Positions 35,609-45,053 of a DNA stretch of 64,000 nucleotides are shown piece after piece. The notes beneath the pieces were generated by a model. It made no database searches and was not told where the DNA came from. It saw only the letters and a program-made list of their open reading frames with translations. Position 1 is the first letter of the stretch; every line of letters starts with the position of its first letter. Both the position numbers and the translations under genes were made by a program. The DNA comes from an uncultured Colwellia sp. (GTDB lineage: Bacteria > Pseudomonadota > Gammaproteobacteria > Enterobacterales > Alteromonadaceae): contig CAJXWZ010000008.1 in NCBI GenBank assembly GCA_913062815.1, positions 114,761 through 178,760 on the forward strand. The letters run 5' to 3'.

Positions 35609-37207
35609 ATGACTTTTTTAAAGCATTTAACATATACATCAACAATAATTCTCCTTGCACTTAGCCTTAGTCTAGCTGCAAAAACTGAACAGGTGATAAC
35701 GTTTGATGATGGTAAGGCTCATTACATACTCGAGGTAATGAAGCATATTACTTGGCCAAATGAAATTGAAATAACACATTTCAACATTGCTATTTTAGGT
35801 AATGATAATAACTTATTTAACGCCCTCAATAATAAGCTCACTCAGAAGATTCGCAACAAAAGTCTGTCAGTTAAGCAATTCAGCAGTTTAAACCAAGCGA
35901 AAGGTAATTTTGAAGTTGTCGTTGTGAGCAAAAAGAAATTGCCTTTCCTTAATAACATCAGTAAAAGGTTTCCTCGCGCTCTTATTGTTAGTAATGGCAC
36001 AATAGATAGAGAAAGCATAATGGTTGCTTTAATGGCCCATAGAAAAACCATTAAACTGAGTGTTAATAGAGAAAACTTAATTAAGCATGGTTTTATTATC
36101 TCTAACAACTTATTAGATTTTGCTGGAACCAAAGCAGACTTAAAAGGACAACTCGATGAGCGAGAAATAAGATTAAGCCAAGTACTTAAAGAAGTTGGCA
36201 CCCAAGAAGAGCACCTCAAAAAGTTAAATCAGTCTTTAACGTCAAGTCAACATGAATTAAGTCAAATTCAATCAAAACTAGCCTTACAAAATAAACAATT
36301 AGAAATAACTCAAGTCCAAGTCAGTTCATTGCAGAACAGTGAAAAAGCAATCCAAACTAAGTTAATGATTCAACAAGAGAATTTAATTAACCAAAAAAAA
36401 CTAATTGCTGCAAAGCAAGAAGACATTAGGATGCAAGAATTAGCACTCCAACAGCTGCAAACTAAGCTTATTAAATTAAATGAAAACATAGGTCAAGCTG
36501 AAAACAAGCTAAAGCAACAAGTGACACAGCTATCTCAACAAAGCAGTATTATTGAACTTAAAGAAGAAAAAATTAATGATCAACGACAATTATTAATTAT
36601 CACTATTGCAGGTGTATTCATTTTACTATTAATCAAATTCATGGTGATACGCATTAGTAATGTTAGAAAGCAGGCCAATGATGAGCTTGCGCACTTAAAC
36701 GAGCAATTATACGAATTGGCTACTACTGATGACATGACTAAGCTATTTAATCGTCGCCATTTTTTAGAACTCGCACAAAGGGAATTAAATCAATTACATA
36801 GAGCAAATAACATGGCCGTTATACTAATGATTGACATTGATCACTTTAAAAATGTTAATGATAACCATGGCCATGCTGCAGGAGATGAAGCAATTACCAA
36901 TATTGCCAACATCCTTACCGGTGACCTAAGAGATTATGATATTGTTGGTCGCGTTGGCGGTGAAGAGTTTGCCATGTTTTTACCTAATAGTAATGTTGAA
37001 ATTGCACATCAAATTGCCGAACGCGTGCGCTTAAAAGTAGCTGAATCAACCACTTTATATCAACAAACATCAATTAAATTAACCGTTAGCATTGGCCTAA
37101 CTGCTCGTCTAGAAGACGAAAACGATATTGGTAATATGATCAATAGAGCAGACAAAGCGTTATACAAAGCGAAGAATTCTGGTCGAAATTCAGTGGCGTT
37201 CTTCTAA
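35609..37207 (+). CDS. YfiR-domain diguanylate cyclase fusion
   Basis: A 532-residue protein. After a signal sequence (about 1-24) a periplasmic YfiR/HmsC-type domain (DUF4154, about 28-170) shows HITWPNEIEITHFNIAILGN and PRALIVSNGTIDRESIMVAL. A long coiled coil (about 190-320) leads to one transmembrane helix (about 328-347) and a GGDEF domain (about 375-530) whose active site is VGGEEF, a functional variant. It makes c-di-GMP. In Pseudomonas YfiR is a separate periplasmic repressor of the cyclase YfiN; here the sensor and cyclase are one chain. The ATG at 35609 is preferred to the TTG at 35597. Confidence 0.88.
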   Translation: MTFLKHLTYTSTIILLALSLSLAAKTEQVITFDDGKAHYILEVMKHITWPNEIEITHFNIAILGNDNNLFNALNNKLTQKIRNKSLSVKQFSSLNQAKGNFEVVVVSKKKLPFLNNISKRFPRALIVSNGTIDRESIMVALMAHRKTIKLSVNRENLIKHGFIISNNLLDFAGTKADLKGQLDEREIRLSQVLKEVGTQEEHLKKLNQSLTSSQHELSQIQSKLALQNKQLEITQVQVSSLQNSEKAIQTKLMIQQENLINQKKLIAAKQEDIRMQELALQQLQTKLIKLNENIGQAENKLKQQVTQLSQQSSIIELKEEKINDQRQLLIITIAGVFILLLIKFMVIRISNVRKQANDELAHLNEQLYELATTDDMTKLFNRRHFLELAQRELNQLHRANNMAVILMIDIDHFKNVNDNHGHAAGDEAITNIANILTGDLRDYDIVGRVGGEEFAMFLPNSNVEIAHQIAERVRLKVAESTTLYQQTSIKLTVSIGLTARLEDENDIGNMINRADKALYKAKNSGRNSVAFF

Positions 37208-37225
37208 CCCCTGTATTTTTCTTGA

Positions 37226-38041
37226 TTATTCCTGCTGACATTTAGGACAAAATACTGAACTACGATTTGACTGTCTAATTTCTAATAAAGTTTCTTTACA
37301 TACCAAACAAGGTTGACCCGCACGACCATACACAAACAGTGATTGCGCAAAATAGCCTGGGCGACCATCAGCTTGGGTAAAGTCCTTTAATGTTGTGCCA
37401 CCTTGCTTAATAGCAGCATTCAAAACCTGCTTAATAATATCGGTTAAAGTATTATAACGACGTTTACTTATAGCACCTGCTTGCATTGTCGGGTGAATAC
37501 CTGCTAAAAATAAAGCTTCATTGGCATAGATATTACCCACACCTACCACTATGTGATTGTTCATTAAAAAAGTTTTTATGGGCACTTTTCTATTTTGTGC
37601 GTGAGAAAATAAATAATCATGACAAAAATCATCACTAAGAGGTTCAGGTCCTAGTTTACTCAACAAGCCTTGACTATCTTTATTATCAGCCAACCAAAGC
37701 ACAGCACCAAAGCGCCGAGTATCATTCAAACGCAATATTTTATTATTAGTAAACGCTACTTCAAAGTGATCATGCTTAACGACTGGCGTAGCCTGCTCAA
37801 TAACACGAAGAGTGCCAGACATGCCTAAATGCAACAATAACGAGCCTGTGGCAAAGCGAATCAGTAAATACTTAGCTCGTCTATCAACAGCAAGTACCTC
37901 TTGTCCTGTGAGCAGCTGTACTTCCTCAGGTATGGGCCACCTGAGCTGCGCATTACGTACAATAACCTTAGTGACTTTTTGGCCAATAATATGTGGGCTA
38001 ATGCCAAGTCGGCATACTTCTACTTCAGGTAATTCAGGCAT
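37226..38041 (-). CDS. mutM: Formamidopyrimidine-DNA glycosylase
   Basis: A 271-residue DNA repair glycosylase/lyase. PELPEVEVCRLG gives the catalytic Pro2 and Glu3. The helix-two-turn-helix region has NIYANEALFLAGIHP. The C-terminal zinc finger has CLVCKETL and CPKC. It removes oxidised purines such as 8-oxoguanine. Transcribed leftward towards the YfiR-GGDEF gene, with an 18-bp gap to its stop. It follows the hypothetical gene at 38055 by 13 bp. Confidence 0.96.
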   Translation of the reverse strand: MPELPEVEVCRLGISPHIIGQKVTKVIVRNAQLRWPIPEEVQLLTGQEVLAVDRRAKYLLIRFATGSLLLHLGMSGTLRVIEQATPVVKHDHFEVAFTNNKILRLNDTRRFGAVLWLADNKDSQGLLSKLGPEPLSDDFCHDYLFSHAQNRKVPIKTFLMNNHIVVGVGNIYANEALFLAGIHPTMQAGAISKRRYNTLTDIIKQVLNAAIKQGGTTLKDFTQADGRPGYFAQSLFVYGRAGQPCLVCKETLLEIRQSNRSSVFCPKCQQE

Positions 38042-38054
38042 AATAAAAGATAAT

Positions 38055-38546
38055 TTAAGTCGTTGGAATGAGTTGCTGGCTAAGTGCTGTAGGTAAAGCT
38101 AGCCAAATTTCTTTTTGATGGTTAAAAACGAGTAATTGATCAACTAATGGATATAATGTAAAGCTGTGCTCTTGATCTTCACTGGCAATAATTATTTCAA
38201 CTTCAATACCTGCTTGCCCCTCAATAACCATATTGCCAGCTTGCACTAAACCACTACTTTGTTGCCAAGCAAACATCAGCTGTTCTATCTGTTGATTAGT
38301 TAAATTAATGAGTATGCCTCGACTAGTCATTTGCCATGACCGACCAATTCGCTCAAATACAACTTCACTCTTTGCCGATAAAGTCATTTTAAGTATCAAG
38401 ACTACACTGTGTTCAGGTAGTAGTAATTTATCACTTATACCATTATTTTCTGGGAACAAACGTTCATTGGTGGTGTTAATTAACAAGATAATAATCATCA
38501 CTGAAAAAATAATGACATTATTCCAGGCAGTTTTAGAAAGCTTCAT
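38055..38546 (-). CDS. Conserved-looking single-pass membrane protein
   Basis: A 163-residue protein with one N-terminal hydrophobic helix (about 9-24) and a presumably periplasmic domain rich in strands. I do not recognise a family. It shows no catalytic motif. It lies 13 bp upstream of mutM on the same strand and so probably shares its transcript. The run TTTTTAC-like tail of the gap to the next gene upstream gives no other hint. Confidence 0.62.
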   Translation of the reverse strand: MKLSKTAWNNVIIFSVMIIILLINTTNERLFPENNGISDKLLLPEHSVVLILKMTLSAKSEVVFERIGRSWQMTSRGILINLTNQQIEQLMFAWQQSSGLVQAGNMVIEGQAGIEVEIIIASEDQEHSFTLYPLVDQLLVFNHQKEIWLALPTALSQQLIPTT

Positions 38547-38745
38547 CAGACTATTTTTACTGTAAAATTAGACTACATCATACTGAAACTTTGAGGTTAT
38601 TCATACTCAAATTACTACTTATCCTGCTAGCATAAGAGATTTATCTTCACAGCCTTATAATCGTATTCATCGTATCATTACTACACTGAATTGATGTAAT
38701 AACTGACTTTTTGGGATTGTTGATTTTCATACACAAGGTCTCTAT

Positions 38746-40479
38746 TTATTCTGGTTGAACTGCGTAATTCACTATGTTTGGGTAGGTAGCAAATAACGCC
38801 ATTTTATCTATTTCCTCACAAGGCATAGGTTTAGACAATAAATAGCCCTGCAGTTTATGAATATTCAAAGACTGGCACATAGATAGGTGAGATTTAAATT
38901 CAACACCTTCAGCAACAATATTTAAATTTAAATATTGCAACATAATAACTAAACCATGAATTATTTTTTCATTAGAAAAATCAACACCTTCGCTTGGCAT
39001 CAATGATTTATCTATTTTAACCGTATCAATAGGAAAGTGATGAAGGTGCGATAAAGAAGAAAAACCAGTACCAAAATCATCTAGTGCTATTTTACAACCT
39101 AGTTCACTTAGGCTGTTTATGATCGCTTGTGTCTGCCAAGAATCATCTAAGAGTGCCGTTTCTGTTATTTCAAACTCAATAGATTGAGGGTCTACTTGAT
39201 ATTTTTTCATACAATGTTTTATATGAAGCAAAAGCGTACTGTCGAGCAGCTGAATAGGTGACAGATTTATTGCCATGGTGAGCGTGGGATTTTGCCTTTG
39301 CCAAATACTAATCTGTCGGCATGCTTGCTTGATAACCCAACGGCCAATAGGTTTTATTAAACGACTTTCTTCCGCAATAGGAATAAATATTTCAGGGCTA
39401 ATAATTCCTTGATCACTGTGCCACCTCAGTAATGCCTCAAAACCAGTAATATTTCGATTTTCACAATTAAACACCGGTTGATAAAATAACTCAAACTGCT
39501 GTTTATCTAATGCTTGCTTTAACTCATTTTCAATCCTATATCGCTTTAAAAACTGCTTTTGCATTTCATCTTCAAAAAAGGCGAATTGATTACGTCCTAG
39601 TTTTTTTGCTTTATACATCGCAATATCGGCTTTTTTAAACAGATCGCTAGCACTTTTCGCATTGTCTGGGTAAATAGAAATACCAATACTTGCCGCCATA
39701 TTGATTTTCGCATGGTTAATGCAAAAAGGCTTAACCAATACATTGAGTATTCTAAAGGCAACTTTTTCCGCATCAGCAATCTTGTCAACATGATTCAATA
39801 TGATGGCGAACTCGTCCCCTCCTAACCGAGAAAAAGTTTCAGTGCCGCGTAGGCAAGTATGAATTCTATGAACAACTTTTTGTAATAAGATATCGCCAAC
39901 GTCATGGCCGTGGGTATCGTTAACATATTTGAAGTGATCTAAATCGAACAGTAGCAACGCGGTTTTATGTTGCTGTCGTTCATTATTAGCAACGGTTAGT
40001 TTGAGCGATTCATCGAAGAAGTAGCGATTAGCAAGTTTAGTTAAGTTATCTTGTTCGGCTAATTGTTTTACTTTGGCATAACTGGCCTTTAATTCAGTTT
40101 CCATGTCAAACCGAGTTTGAGCGGCAAGTATAGCTCGACGGAGTCTATAACCGGTAACATCTGATTTGATAATGAAATCATGGGCGCCACTTTGTAAACA
40201 GTGCAAAGCAAGCTCTTCTTGCTCAGAAGTACACATCATGATAATTGCGCTATGCTTTTTGATTTTATAGTCTTGAATTTCTTTCAAAAATTCTAAACCA
40301 TTTTTTCTTGGCATGGAGTAGTCGAGTAAAACCACATCAAAATTTTGCTTTACTAATAAGGAAAGAGCAGAGTCAACATCCTCAGCTTCAGTGATACAAT
40401 TAGCTGAATCAATTCGCCTCATCATGCGTTTTATATGAGCTCTATCTATTTGATCATCATCAACTATAAATATATTCAT
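38746..40479 (-). CDS. Response regulator with GGDEF and EAL domains
   Basis: A 577-residue protein. The receiver domain (about 1-120) has Asp53 in VVLLDYSMPRKN. The GGDEF domain (about 145-310) carries RLGGDEFAII, so it may make c-di-GMP. The EAL domain (about 320-570) has EALLRWH, EFEITETALL, DDFGTGFSSL and KIDKSLM, so it may also degrade it. Both active sites look intact. The ATG at 40479 has GAGGT upstream, whereas the TTG at 40500 does not. No histidine kinase lies beside it, so the cognate sensor is elsewhere. Confidence 0.9.
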   Translation of the reverse strand: MNIFIVDDDQIDRAHIKRMMRRIDSANCITEAEDVDSALSLLVKQNFDVVLLDYSMPRKNGLEFLKEIQDYKIKKHSAIIMMCTSEQEELALHCLQSGAHDFIIKSDVTGYRLRRAILAAQTRFDMETELKASYAKVKQLAEQDNLTKLANRYFFDESLKLTVANNERQQHKTALLLFDLDHFKYVNDTHGHDVGDILLQKVVHRIHTCLRGTETFSRLGGDEFAIILNHVDKIADAEKVAFRILNVLVKPFCINHAKINMAASIGISIYPDNAKSASDLFKKADIAMYKAKKLGRNQFAFFEDEMQKQFLKRYRIENELKQALDKQQFELFYQPVFNCENRNITGFEALLRWHSDQGIISPEIFIPIAEESRLIKPIGRWVIKQACRQISIWQRQNPTLTMAINLSPIQLLDSTLLLHIKHCMKKYQVDPQSIEFEITETALLDDSWQTQAIINSLSELGCKIALDDFGTGFSSLSHLHHFPIDTVKIDKSLMPSEGVDFSNEKIIHGLVIMLQYLNLNIVAEGVEFKSHLSMCQSLNIHKLQGYLLSKPMPCEEIDKMALFATYPNIVNYAVQPE

Positions 40480-40601
40480 TGACTTAACTACCTCGTCCAA
40501 TGAGTGGAAATGACTCCTTCATTTAAGTGGATAACCTTTAGTTACCCAACTCGGCGTAAACTTGAGTGTAGTACAGAATTGAAAAAACACATTTTTTAGA
40601 C

Positions 40602-40630
40602 AAAAAAAAGCCCAGTAAAACTGGACTTTT
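40602..40630 (-). terminator. Intrinsic terminator of rpmBG
   Basis: On the minus strand AAAGTCCAGT, TTT loop, ACTGGGCTTT form a stem with one G-U pair, followed by a TTTTTTTT run. It lies 28 bp beyond the rpmG stop, on the rpmBG strand, and is a clear rho-independent terminator. Confidence 0.85.
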
Positions 40631-40657
40631 TATCAATATACTTTTAGAAGTAAAAAA

Positions 40658-40813
40658 TTATTTAATTTTCGCTTCTTTGTACATAACGTGCTTGCGTGCT
40701 TTAGGATCAAATTTTTTGATTTCCATTTTTTCTGGCATAGTCTTTTTATTTTTATCTGTAGTATAAAAATGACCTGTACCAGCACTAGACACTAAACGAA
40801 TTTTATCGCGCAT
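40658..40813 (-). CDS. rpmG: 50S ribosomal protein L33
   Basis: A 51-residue protein translated from ATG at 40813 to TAA at 40658: [17 protein letters not shown] at the start and [10 protein letters not shown] at the end, with KKFDPKARK in between. It has no Cys, so it is the zinc-free form of L33. It is below the size limit of many ORF lists. It lies 23 bp after rpmB, the usual rpmB-rpmG order, and ends before the terminator at 40602-40630. Confidence 0.97.
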   Translation of the reverse strand: MRDKIRLVSSAGTGHFYTTDKNKKTMPEKMEIKKFDPKARKHVMYKEAKIK

Positions 40814-40836
40814 AATACTATCCTCTTAAAAAGTAA

Positions 40837-41073
40837 TTAAACTTTTTCGCCACGGGCACGGATATCAGTTAAAACTGCATCAATACCTTTTTTATCGATA
40901 ATACGCATTCCTTTCGGAGTTAAACGTAATTTAACGAAACGATTTTCACTCTCAACCCAAAAACGGTGAGATTGAAGGTTAGGTAAAAAACGACGACGAG
41001 TCGCGTTTCTTGCGTGAGAACGGTTGTTCCCTACGACTGGCTTCTTGCCAGTTACTTGGCAAACTTTAGACAT
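40837..41073 (-). CDS. rpmB: 50S ribosomal protein L28
   Basis: A 78-residue ribosomal protein. [19 protein letters not shown] and [15 protein letters not shown] are typical. The ATG at 41073 (MSKVCQ) is the family start. TTGGAG lies 10 bases upstream. It has a single Cys and not the CxxC pairs of the zinc-binding form. It is first in rpmBG. A consensus -10 box at 41154-41159 gives a leader of about 75 nt. Confidence 0.97.
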   Translation of the reverse strand: MSKVCQVTGKKPVVGNNRSHARNATRRRFLPNLQSHRFWVESENRFVKLRLTPKGMRIIDKKGIDAVLTDIRARGEKV

Positions 41074-41153
41074 TTGAGTCACTCCAATATTAATTTCAGC
41101 TCGAGCTATATTTCCCCAAGACCGTCGCCTTAGGATCCTGAAAAAGGTGGCAT

Positions 41154-41182
41154 ATTATAGTGAAACTGAATTATGAAAGCTA
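41154..41182 (-). promoter_or_regulatory. Candidate promoter of rpmBG
   Basis: On the minus strand TATAAT (41159-41154) is a perfect -10 box with a weak TAGCTT at -35 position (41182-41177), 17 bp apart. It lies 80 bp upstream of the rpmB ATG. Confidence 0.45.
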
Positions 41183-41411
41183 GCCCTAAGCGTAAAAAGC
41201 TAACAAAAAGACAATATAGTAAATTTACTTCATATTAATCAAGGAACTATATTGTTTTATGTAAATAAAAACGCGTTTTGAAGATGGGTTTTTGATAGTT
41301 TTTTAATACTTTTCTGTTTATTCTGTCGACAATTAGCACGCAAATCCGCTTTAACTGGAATTATTTGCTAACTTTATTCGCCGCAATTATAGTGAAAATG
41401 TACGACTTTAA
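41183..41411. other. Non-coding gap between the rpmB promoter and the ribbon-helix-helix gene
   Basis: About 230 AT-rich bp between the rpmB promoter region and the end of the ribbon-helix-helix gene. I see no open frame with a ribosome site, no strong hairpin with T run, and no repeat. It probably only separates two units. Confidence 0.5.
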
Positions 41412-41816
41412 TTAGTCAACGCCTGATTCAAACAGTTTTTTGATCTGATCTTCTTGCTCTTTTTTTGATAGTTCATCAATTAATATACGAATAATGTGTG
41501 ATTTAGCTAAATCAGTACCTACAGACAATTGTTGTAATTGTTCAATGGTATTTTCACTTAACGTAAATGTTGCTCGTCGAAAGGGCTTCCCTTGCGCATT
41601 TGCCGCTTTTTTACGATCGATAAGCAACTTAGCATCATGTATCGCTTGCTTCAGATTCATTTTACCATGATTTTCATTGCTTACGATTTGCGGTGAGCCT
41701 TTGGCATAATTATCCGCATCAGCAATAAATTCATCAATAGTAAATTGCTCTTTTACATTTTCCTTTGAATGAGGTCTATCCTTGCTTTTCTTTAGATCAG
41801 TTAAACTCATGGGCAT
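41412..41816 (-). CDS. Ribbon-helix-helix-type partner of ParA
   Basis: A 134-residue protein. The N-terminal half is charged and probably disordered (KKSKDRPHSKENVKEQ). The C-terminal part (about 90-130) shows a ribbon-helix-helix-like motif: FRRATFTLSENTIEQLQQL and then KSHIIRILIDELSKKE. Such proteins bind DNA as dimers and can be the centromere-binding partner of a ParA-type ATPase. It overlaps the end of parA by 20 bp if it starts at 41816, or 14 bp if it starts at the ATG at 41810. No plasmid replication gene is near. Confidence 0.7.
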   Translation of the reverse strand: MPMSLTDLKKSKDRPHSKENVKEQFTIDEFIADADNYAKGSPQIVSNENHGKMNLKQAIHDAKLLIDRKKAANAQGKPFRRATFTLSENTIEQLQQLSVGTDLAKSHIIRILIDELSKKEQEDQIKKLFESGVD

Positions 41817-42465
41817 TATCCGGTTTCATGGCCATTAACTCTTCAGCAATGGCGATCATTTCGGCTGCGGCTTTACCGCTAGGATCTATTTCAATAACTG
41901 ACGAGCCTTGCTCTTCACTATCATCATAAATATTGCGATTAAATGTCACGGCACTTAGTACATTTATACCATAAGAACTACAGACTTCTTTCGCTTCAAG
42001 TATTCTGCCTGCTTGATTAGGTAACGAAGGACACTGTGTTATAACAAAAGACGCTATCATTTTTGGGTTTACCATTTTGCAAGTACTCAACATATCTTCC
42101 ATATGCGGAACAGTCTTTAAATCGCGTCTTTTGGGGCGAAGCGGAATGATAACATGATCAGCCACAGACATAGCAGCACGTAGCGCTAAGTTGTCTTGAC
42201 CACCACAATCCACAATTACATAATCATAGTGTTGCCCGAGACTCAATAGGTCATTGCGTATTTTACCATATAGCTGAATACAATTGATGGCGGGAAGGGA
42301 AGGGTCACTATTACGCGCTTGAATCCAATCTGAGGTTGTCCGCTGCGGATCACAGTCAACCATTAGCACTATCGCATTTTTATTTCGGGCAAAGTGTACT
42401 GCTAAGTTTTGTGCCAAGCAGCTTTTTCCGCTACCACCTTTTTCACCACCCACTAATATCATCAT
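41797..42465 (-). CDS. ParA/Soj-type ATPase
   Basis: A 222-residue ATPase. The deviant Walker A motif is GGEKGGSGKSCLAQNLA, the A' motif DCDPQRTTSDW, and Walker B YVIVDCGGQDN. It resembles short ParA-like ATPases that position DNA, chemoreceptor or carboxysome cargo, and not the long ParA of plasmids. It is coupled to the ribbon-helix-helix gene that follows. It sits inside the conserved rpmB-radC-coaBC region. Cargo unknown. The second Met at 42462 could also be the start. Confidence 0.86.
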   Translation of the reverse strand: MMILVGGEKGGSGKSCLAQNLAVHFARNKNAIVLMVDCDPQRTTSDWIQARNSDPSLPAINCIQLYGKIRNDLLSLGQHYDYVIVDCGGQDNLALRAAMSVADHVIIPLRPKRRDLKTVPHMEDMLSTCKMVNPKMIASFVITQCPSLPNQAGRILEAKEVCSSYGINVLSAVTFNRNIYDDSEEQGSSVIEIDPSGKAAAEMIAIAEELMAMKPDNAHEFN

Positions 42466-42564
42466 ATCTTATTCATCCTAAATACCACCTAGTTGTTAAA
42501 TTAACCCAAAACCACTAGGTCAGTGCTAATTATAGTCCAATATTGCTAAAAGCTCTTTAGACTA

Positions 42565-42873
42565 TTAATCCTTATCCAATGTTAAGGCGATTTCAAACCA
42601 ACCATTGTCTTGTTTGATACTGCGTAAGACTTTGCCGCATAATTTTTGATGGTTCGCATTTGCTGATTTAAACATTACAGTTACCGATGTTTGCACCGGT
42701 AAGGAAATATCACAATCAAGCTTTAAGCCACCTCGTGCAAAATCTAAACAGGCTATCTTTTTTGTTCTTTCCTGACCATTCTCATCTGTCCAGATAATAT
42801 CAACAATTTCTTTTTCCATATCTAGACGAAAAGAACTTCTACGTTCTAGGTCATCATCACTACTATCTGCCAT
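42565..42873 (-). CDS. PilZ-domain protein, putative c-di-GMP receptor
   Basis: A 102-residue single PilZ domain. RRSSFR supplies the RxxxR motif and DFARGGLKL the (D/N)xSxxG motif with Ala in place of Ser. The remainder has the usual strand pattern (VTVMFKSA, GWFEIALTL). The ATG at 42873 has AAAGG upstream and gives a typical PilZ start, and the residues encoded further upstream do not fit. It lies between the ParA pair and radC, on the same strand, 99 bp upstream of parA. Confidence 0.8.
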   Translation of the reverse strand: MADSSDDDLERRSSFRLDMEKEIVDIIWTDENGQERTKKIACLDFARGGLKLDCDISLPVQTSVTVMFKSANANHQKLCGKVLRSIKQDNGWFEIALTLDKD

Positions 42874-42951
42874 AAGAGGATCCTTTATTACTACACTAAA
42901 TGCATACAATACCCTAAAAGTAACTGGCATTGAGTGATTTATCAAGCTAAA

Positions 42952-43680
42952 TCATACCGATACTATTTCTCCATGTTCGGCAAACGAATAGCATAGGTTG
43001 CCAGCAATTATCATATGGTCTAGCACCCGCACATCGATTAATTGCAAAGCTTGCGCTAACTTATGAGTTATATGTTTATCTGCCATGCTTGGCTCCGCAA
43101 CCCCAGAGGGATGATTATGCGTGATGATAACGGCCGCCGCACGATGCTTTAAGACCTGTTCCACGACTATTCTCGGATATACCGTAGCGGCATTTAGGGT
43201 GCCATAAAACAATTTTTCAAATGCTAGCACTTGGTGTTGGTTATCTAAAAATAACACCGCAAAGACTTCTCGCGTTTCTAGGCGAAGTTCGCTAATTAAA
43301 TAGTTTTTGGTTGCTAAAGAAGAAGTAAGTGCACTGCCTTGTTGTTTTAACTGTTCAGCTAAGTAACGCTTGCTCATTTCTAGACAAGCTTGAAGTTGAA
43401 CATATTTAGCACTACCTAAACCATGATGCTGACAAAACTCATCTATATTGGCTCGGAAAACATTCGCTAAACAACCAAAATTTGAGAGTAACTTTCTCGA
43501 TAATTCAACAACATTACAACCCTTAACACCGGTTCTTAGAAATATCGCGAGTAATTCAGCATCACTTAAACTTTGAGCGCCAAGTATTAGTAATTTTTCC
43601 CTCGGTCGCTCTGAAATAGGCCAGCTTTTTAATGTCTGTGCATTAGGTTCACACTCTTGTGCTATTTTTACTTTACACAT
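42952..43680 (-). CDS. radC: RadC-family JAB/MPN-domain protein
   Basis: A 242-residue protein. The N-terminal helix-hairpin-helix part has SDAELLAIFLRTGVKG. The JAMM metal motif is THNHPSGVAEPSMADKH. Despite the name, a role in recombination repair is doubtful for the family. It is divergent from coaBC with an 111-bp gap, the usual gammaproteobacterial order. Confidence 0.93.
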   Translation of the reverse strand: MCKVKIAQECEPNAQTLKSWPISERPREKLLILGAQSLSDAELLAIFLRTGVKGCNVVELSRKLLSNFGCLANVFRANIDEFCQHHGLGSAKYVQLQACLEMSKRYLAEQLKQQGSALTSSLATKNYLISELRLETREVFAVLFLDNQHQVLAFEKLFYGTLNAATVYPRIVVEQVLKHRAAAVIITHNHPSGVAEPSMADKHITHKLAQALQLIDVRVLDHMIIAGNLCYSFAEHGEIVSV

Positions 43681-43791
43681 AGTCGGCTTCCTTGCTGATT
43701 TTATTGGCGATTATTTTCTAACTCTTTTTTCAAATTATGTGAATAAATGCTATCGTATGAGCAATATTAGTCAGTTTAAGATTAGCAGATT

Positions 43792-44997
43792 ATGCAAATT
43801 CTACAGGACAAAAAAATTGTTCTCGGTATCAGTGGCGGCATTGCCGCTTATAAAACACCAGAATTAGTACGTCGACTGAAAGAGCAAGGTGCAGATGTTC
43901 GCGTGGTGATGACTCAAAGCGCTAAAGCATTTACCACTCCTCTTACCTTGCAAGCATTATCAGGTAATGCTGTAGCAGACAGTTTACTAGATACCCAAGC
44001 CGAATTGGCTATGGGACATATTGAATTAGCAAAATGGGCTGACTTAGTATTAATTGCCCCTGCAACAGCTGAAATTATTGCGCGTATCGCTTGTGGAATG
44101 GCGAATGATTTACTTACCACCTTATGCTTAGCAACCAGTGCCACTATAGCATTAGCGCCAGCAATGAATCAGCAAATGTGGCACGCGCAAGCAACCCAAG
44201 CTAATATAAAAACCCTAAACGAACGAGGTAATCAGATTTGGGGCCCCGGAAGTGGTGAACAAGCTTGTGGAGATATTGGTTTAGGCAGAATGTTAGAGGT
44301 AGATGAGTTAGTTAGTCTAAGCAGCGATTTTTTTGCTGATAAATACTTAGAAGATCAGCACTGGGTGATTACGGCAGGCCCTACAAGGGAAGCTATTGAT
44401 CCTGTGCGTTACATTTCTAACCATAGTTCAGGAAAAATGGGTTACGCTATTGCTCATGCTGCTTTACGTGCAGGCGCCAAAGTGACGCTAATATCTGGTC
44501 CTGTCACTATAAACGCGCCAATAGGCTGCCAGTTAATCTCTGTCAATAGTGCTGAAGAAATGCATCAACAGGCCTTAAAGTTTGCACCAAAATGTACTAC
44601 TTTTATTGCTTGTGCTGCGGTTGCAGATTATCGTGTTGCAAAAATTGCTGATCATAAAATTAAAAAAACCAACGATGCCATGCAGTTAGAATTAATTAGA
44701 AATCACGATATTGTTGCCGATGTTGCCAGTTTAAGTACAAAACCATTTATTGTTGGTTTTGCTGCTGAAACGCAAAATGTAGAGCATTATGCGCGTGGTA
44801 AGTTAATGCGCAAAAATCTAGATTTAATTGCCGCAAATGATGTGGCTAAATCTGGCCAAGGCTTTAATAGTGACGATAATGCGTTAACTTTATTTAGTGC
44901 TATTGATAAAACTGAGATTCCTTTAGCCAATAAGCAAATTATTGCACAACAGTTAGTTGCTTTAATTAATCAGCATTACTTAGCTAAGCACAACTAG
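43792..44997 (+). CDS. coaBC: Bifunctional phosphopantothenoylcysteine decarboxylase/synthetase
   Basis: A 401-residue protein. The N-terminal flavin-dependent decarboxylase (about 1-190) has [18 protein letters not shown], and APAMNQQMW as the conserved active-site segment. The C-terminal synthetase (about 190-400) has [20 protein letters not shown] and KMGYAIA. It turns 4-phosphopantothenate and Cys into phosphopantetheine. Length matches E. coli (406). In many relatives dut lies between coaBC and slmA; here slmA follows directly. Confidence 0.96.
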   Translation: MQILQDKKIVLGISGGIAAYKTPELVRRLKEQGADVRVVMTQSAKAFTTPLTLQALSGNAVADSLLDTQAELAMGHIELAKWADLVLIAPATAEIIARIACGMANDLLTTLCLATSATIALAPAMNQQMWHAQATQANIKTLNERGNQIWGPGSGEQACGDIGLGRMLEVDELVSLSSDFFADKYLEDQHWVITAGPTREAIDPVRYISNHSSGKMGYAIAHAALRAGAKVTLISGPVTINAPIGCQLISVNSAEEMHQQALKFAPKCTTFIACAAVADYRVAKIADHKIKKTNDAMQLELIRNHDIVADVASLSTKPFIVGFAAETQNVEHYARGKLMRKNLDLIAANDVAKSGQGFNSDDNALTLFSAIDKTEIPLANKQIIAQQLVALINQHYLAKHN

Positions 44998-45053
44998 CGC
45001 AAACGCATTACATCAAACCAAACAACAACACCTATAATAGAGAAAATCTTACT

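Noticed and set aside
41412..42465. Integrated plasmid or phage carrying parA
   Set aside because: No replication initiator, integrase, phage gene or repeat boundaries are seen around the pair.
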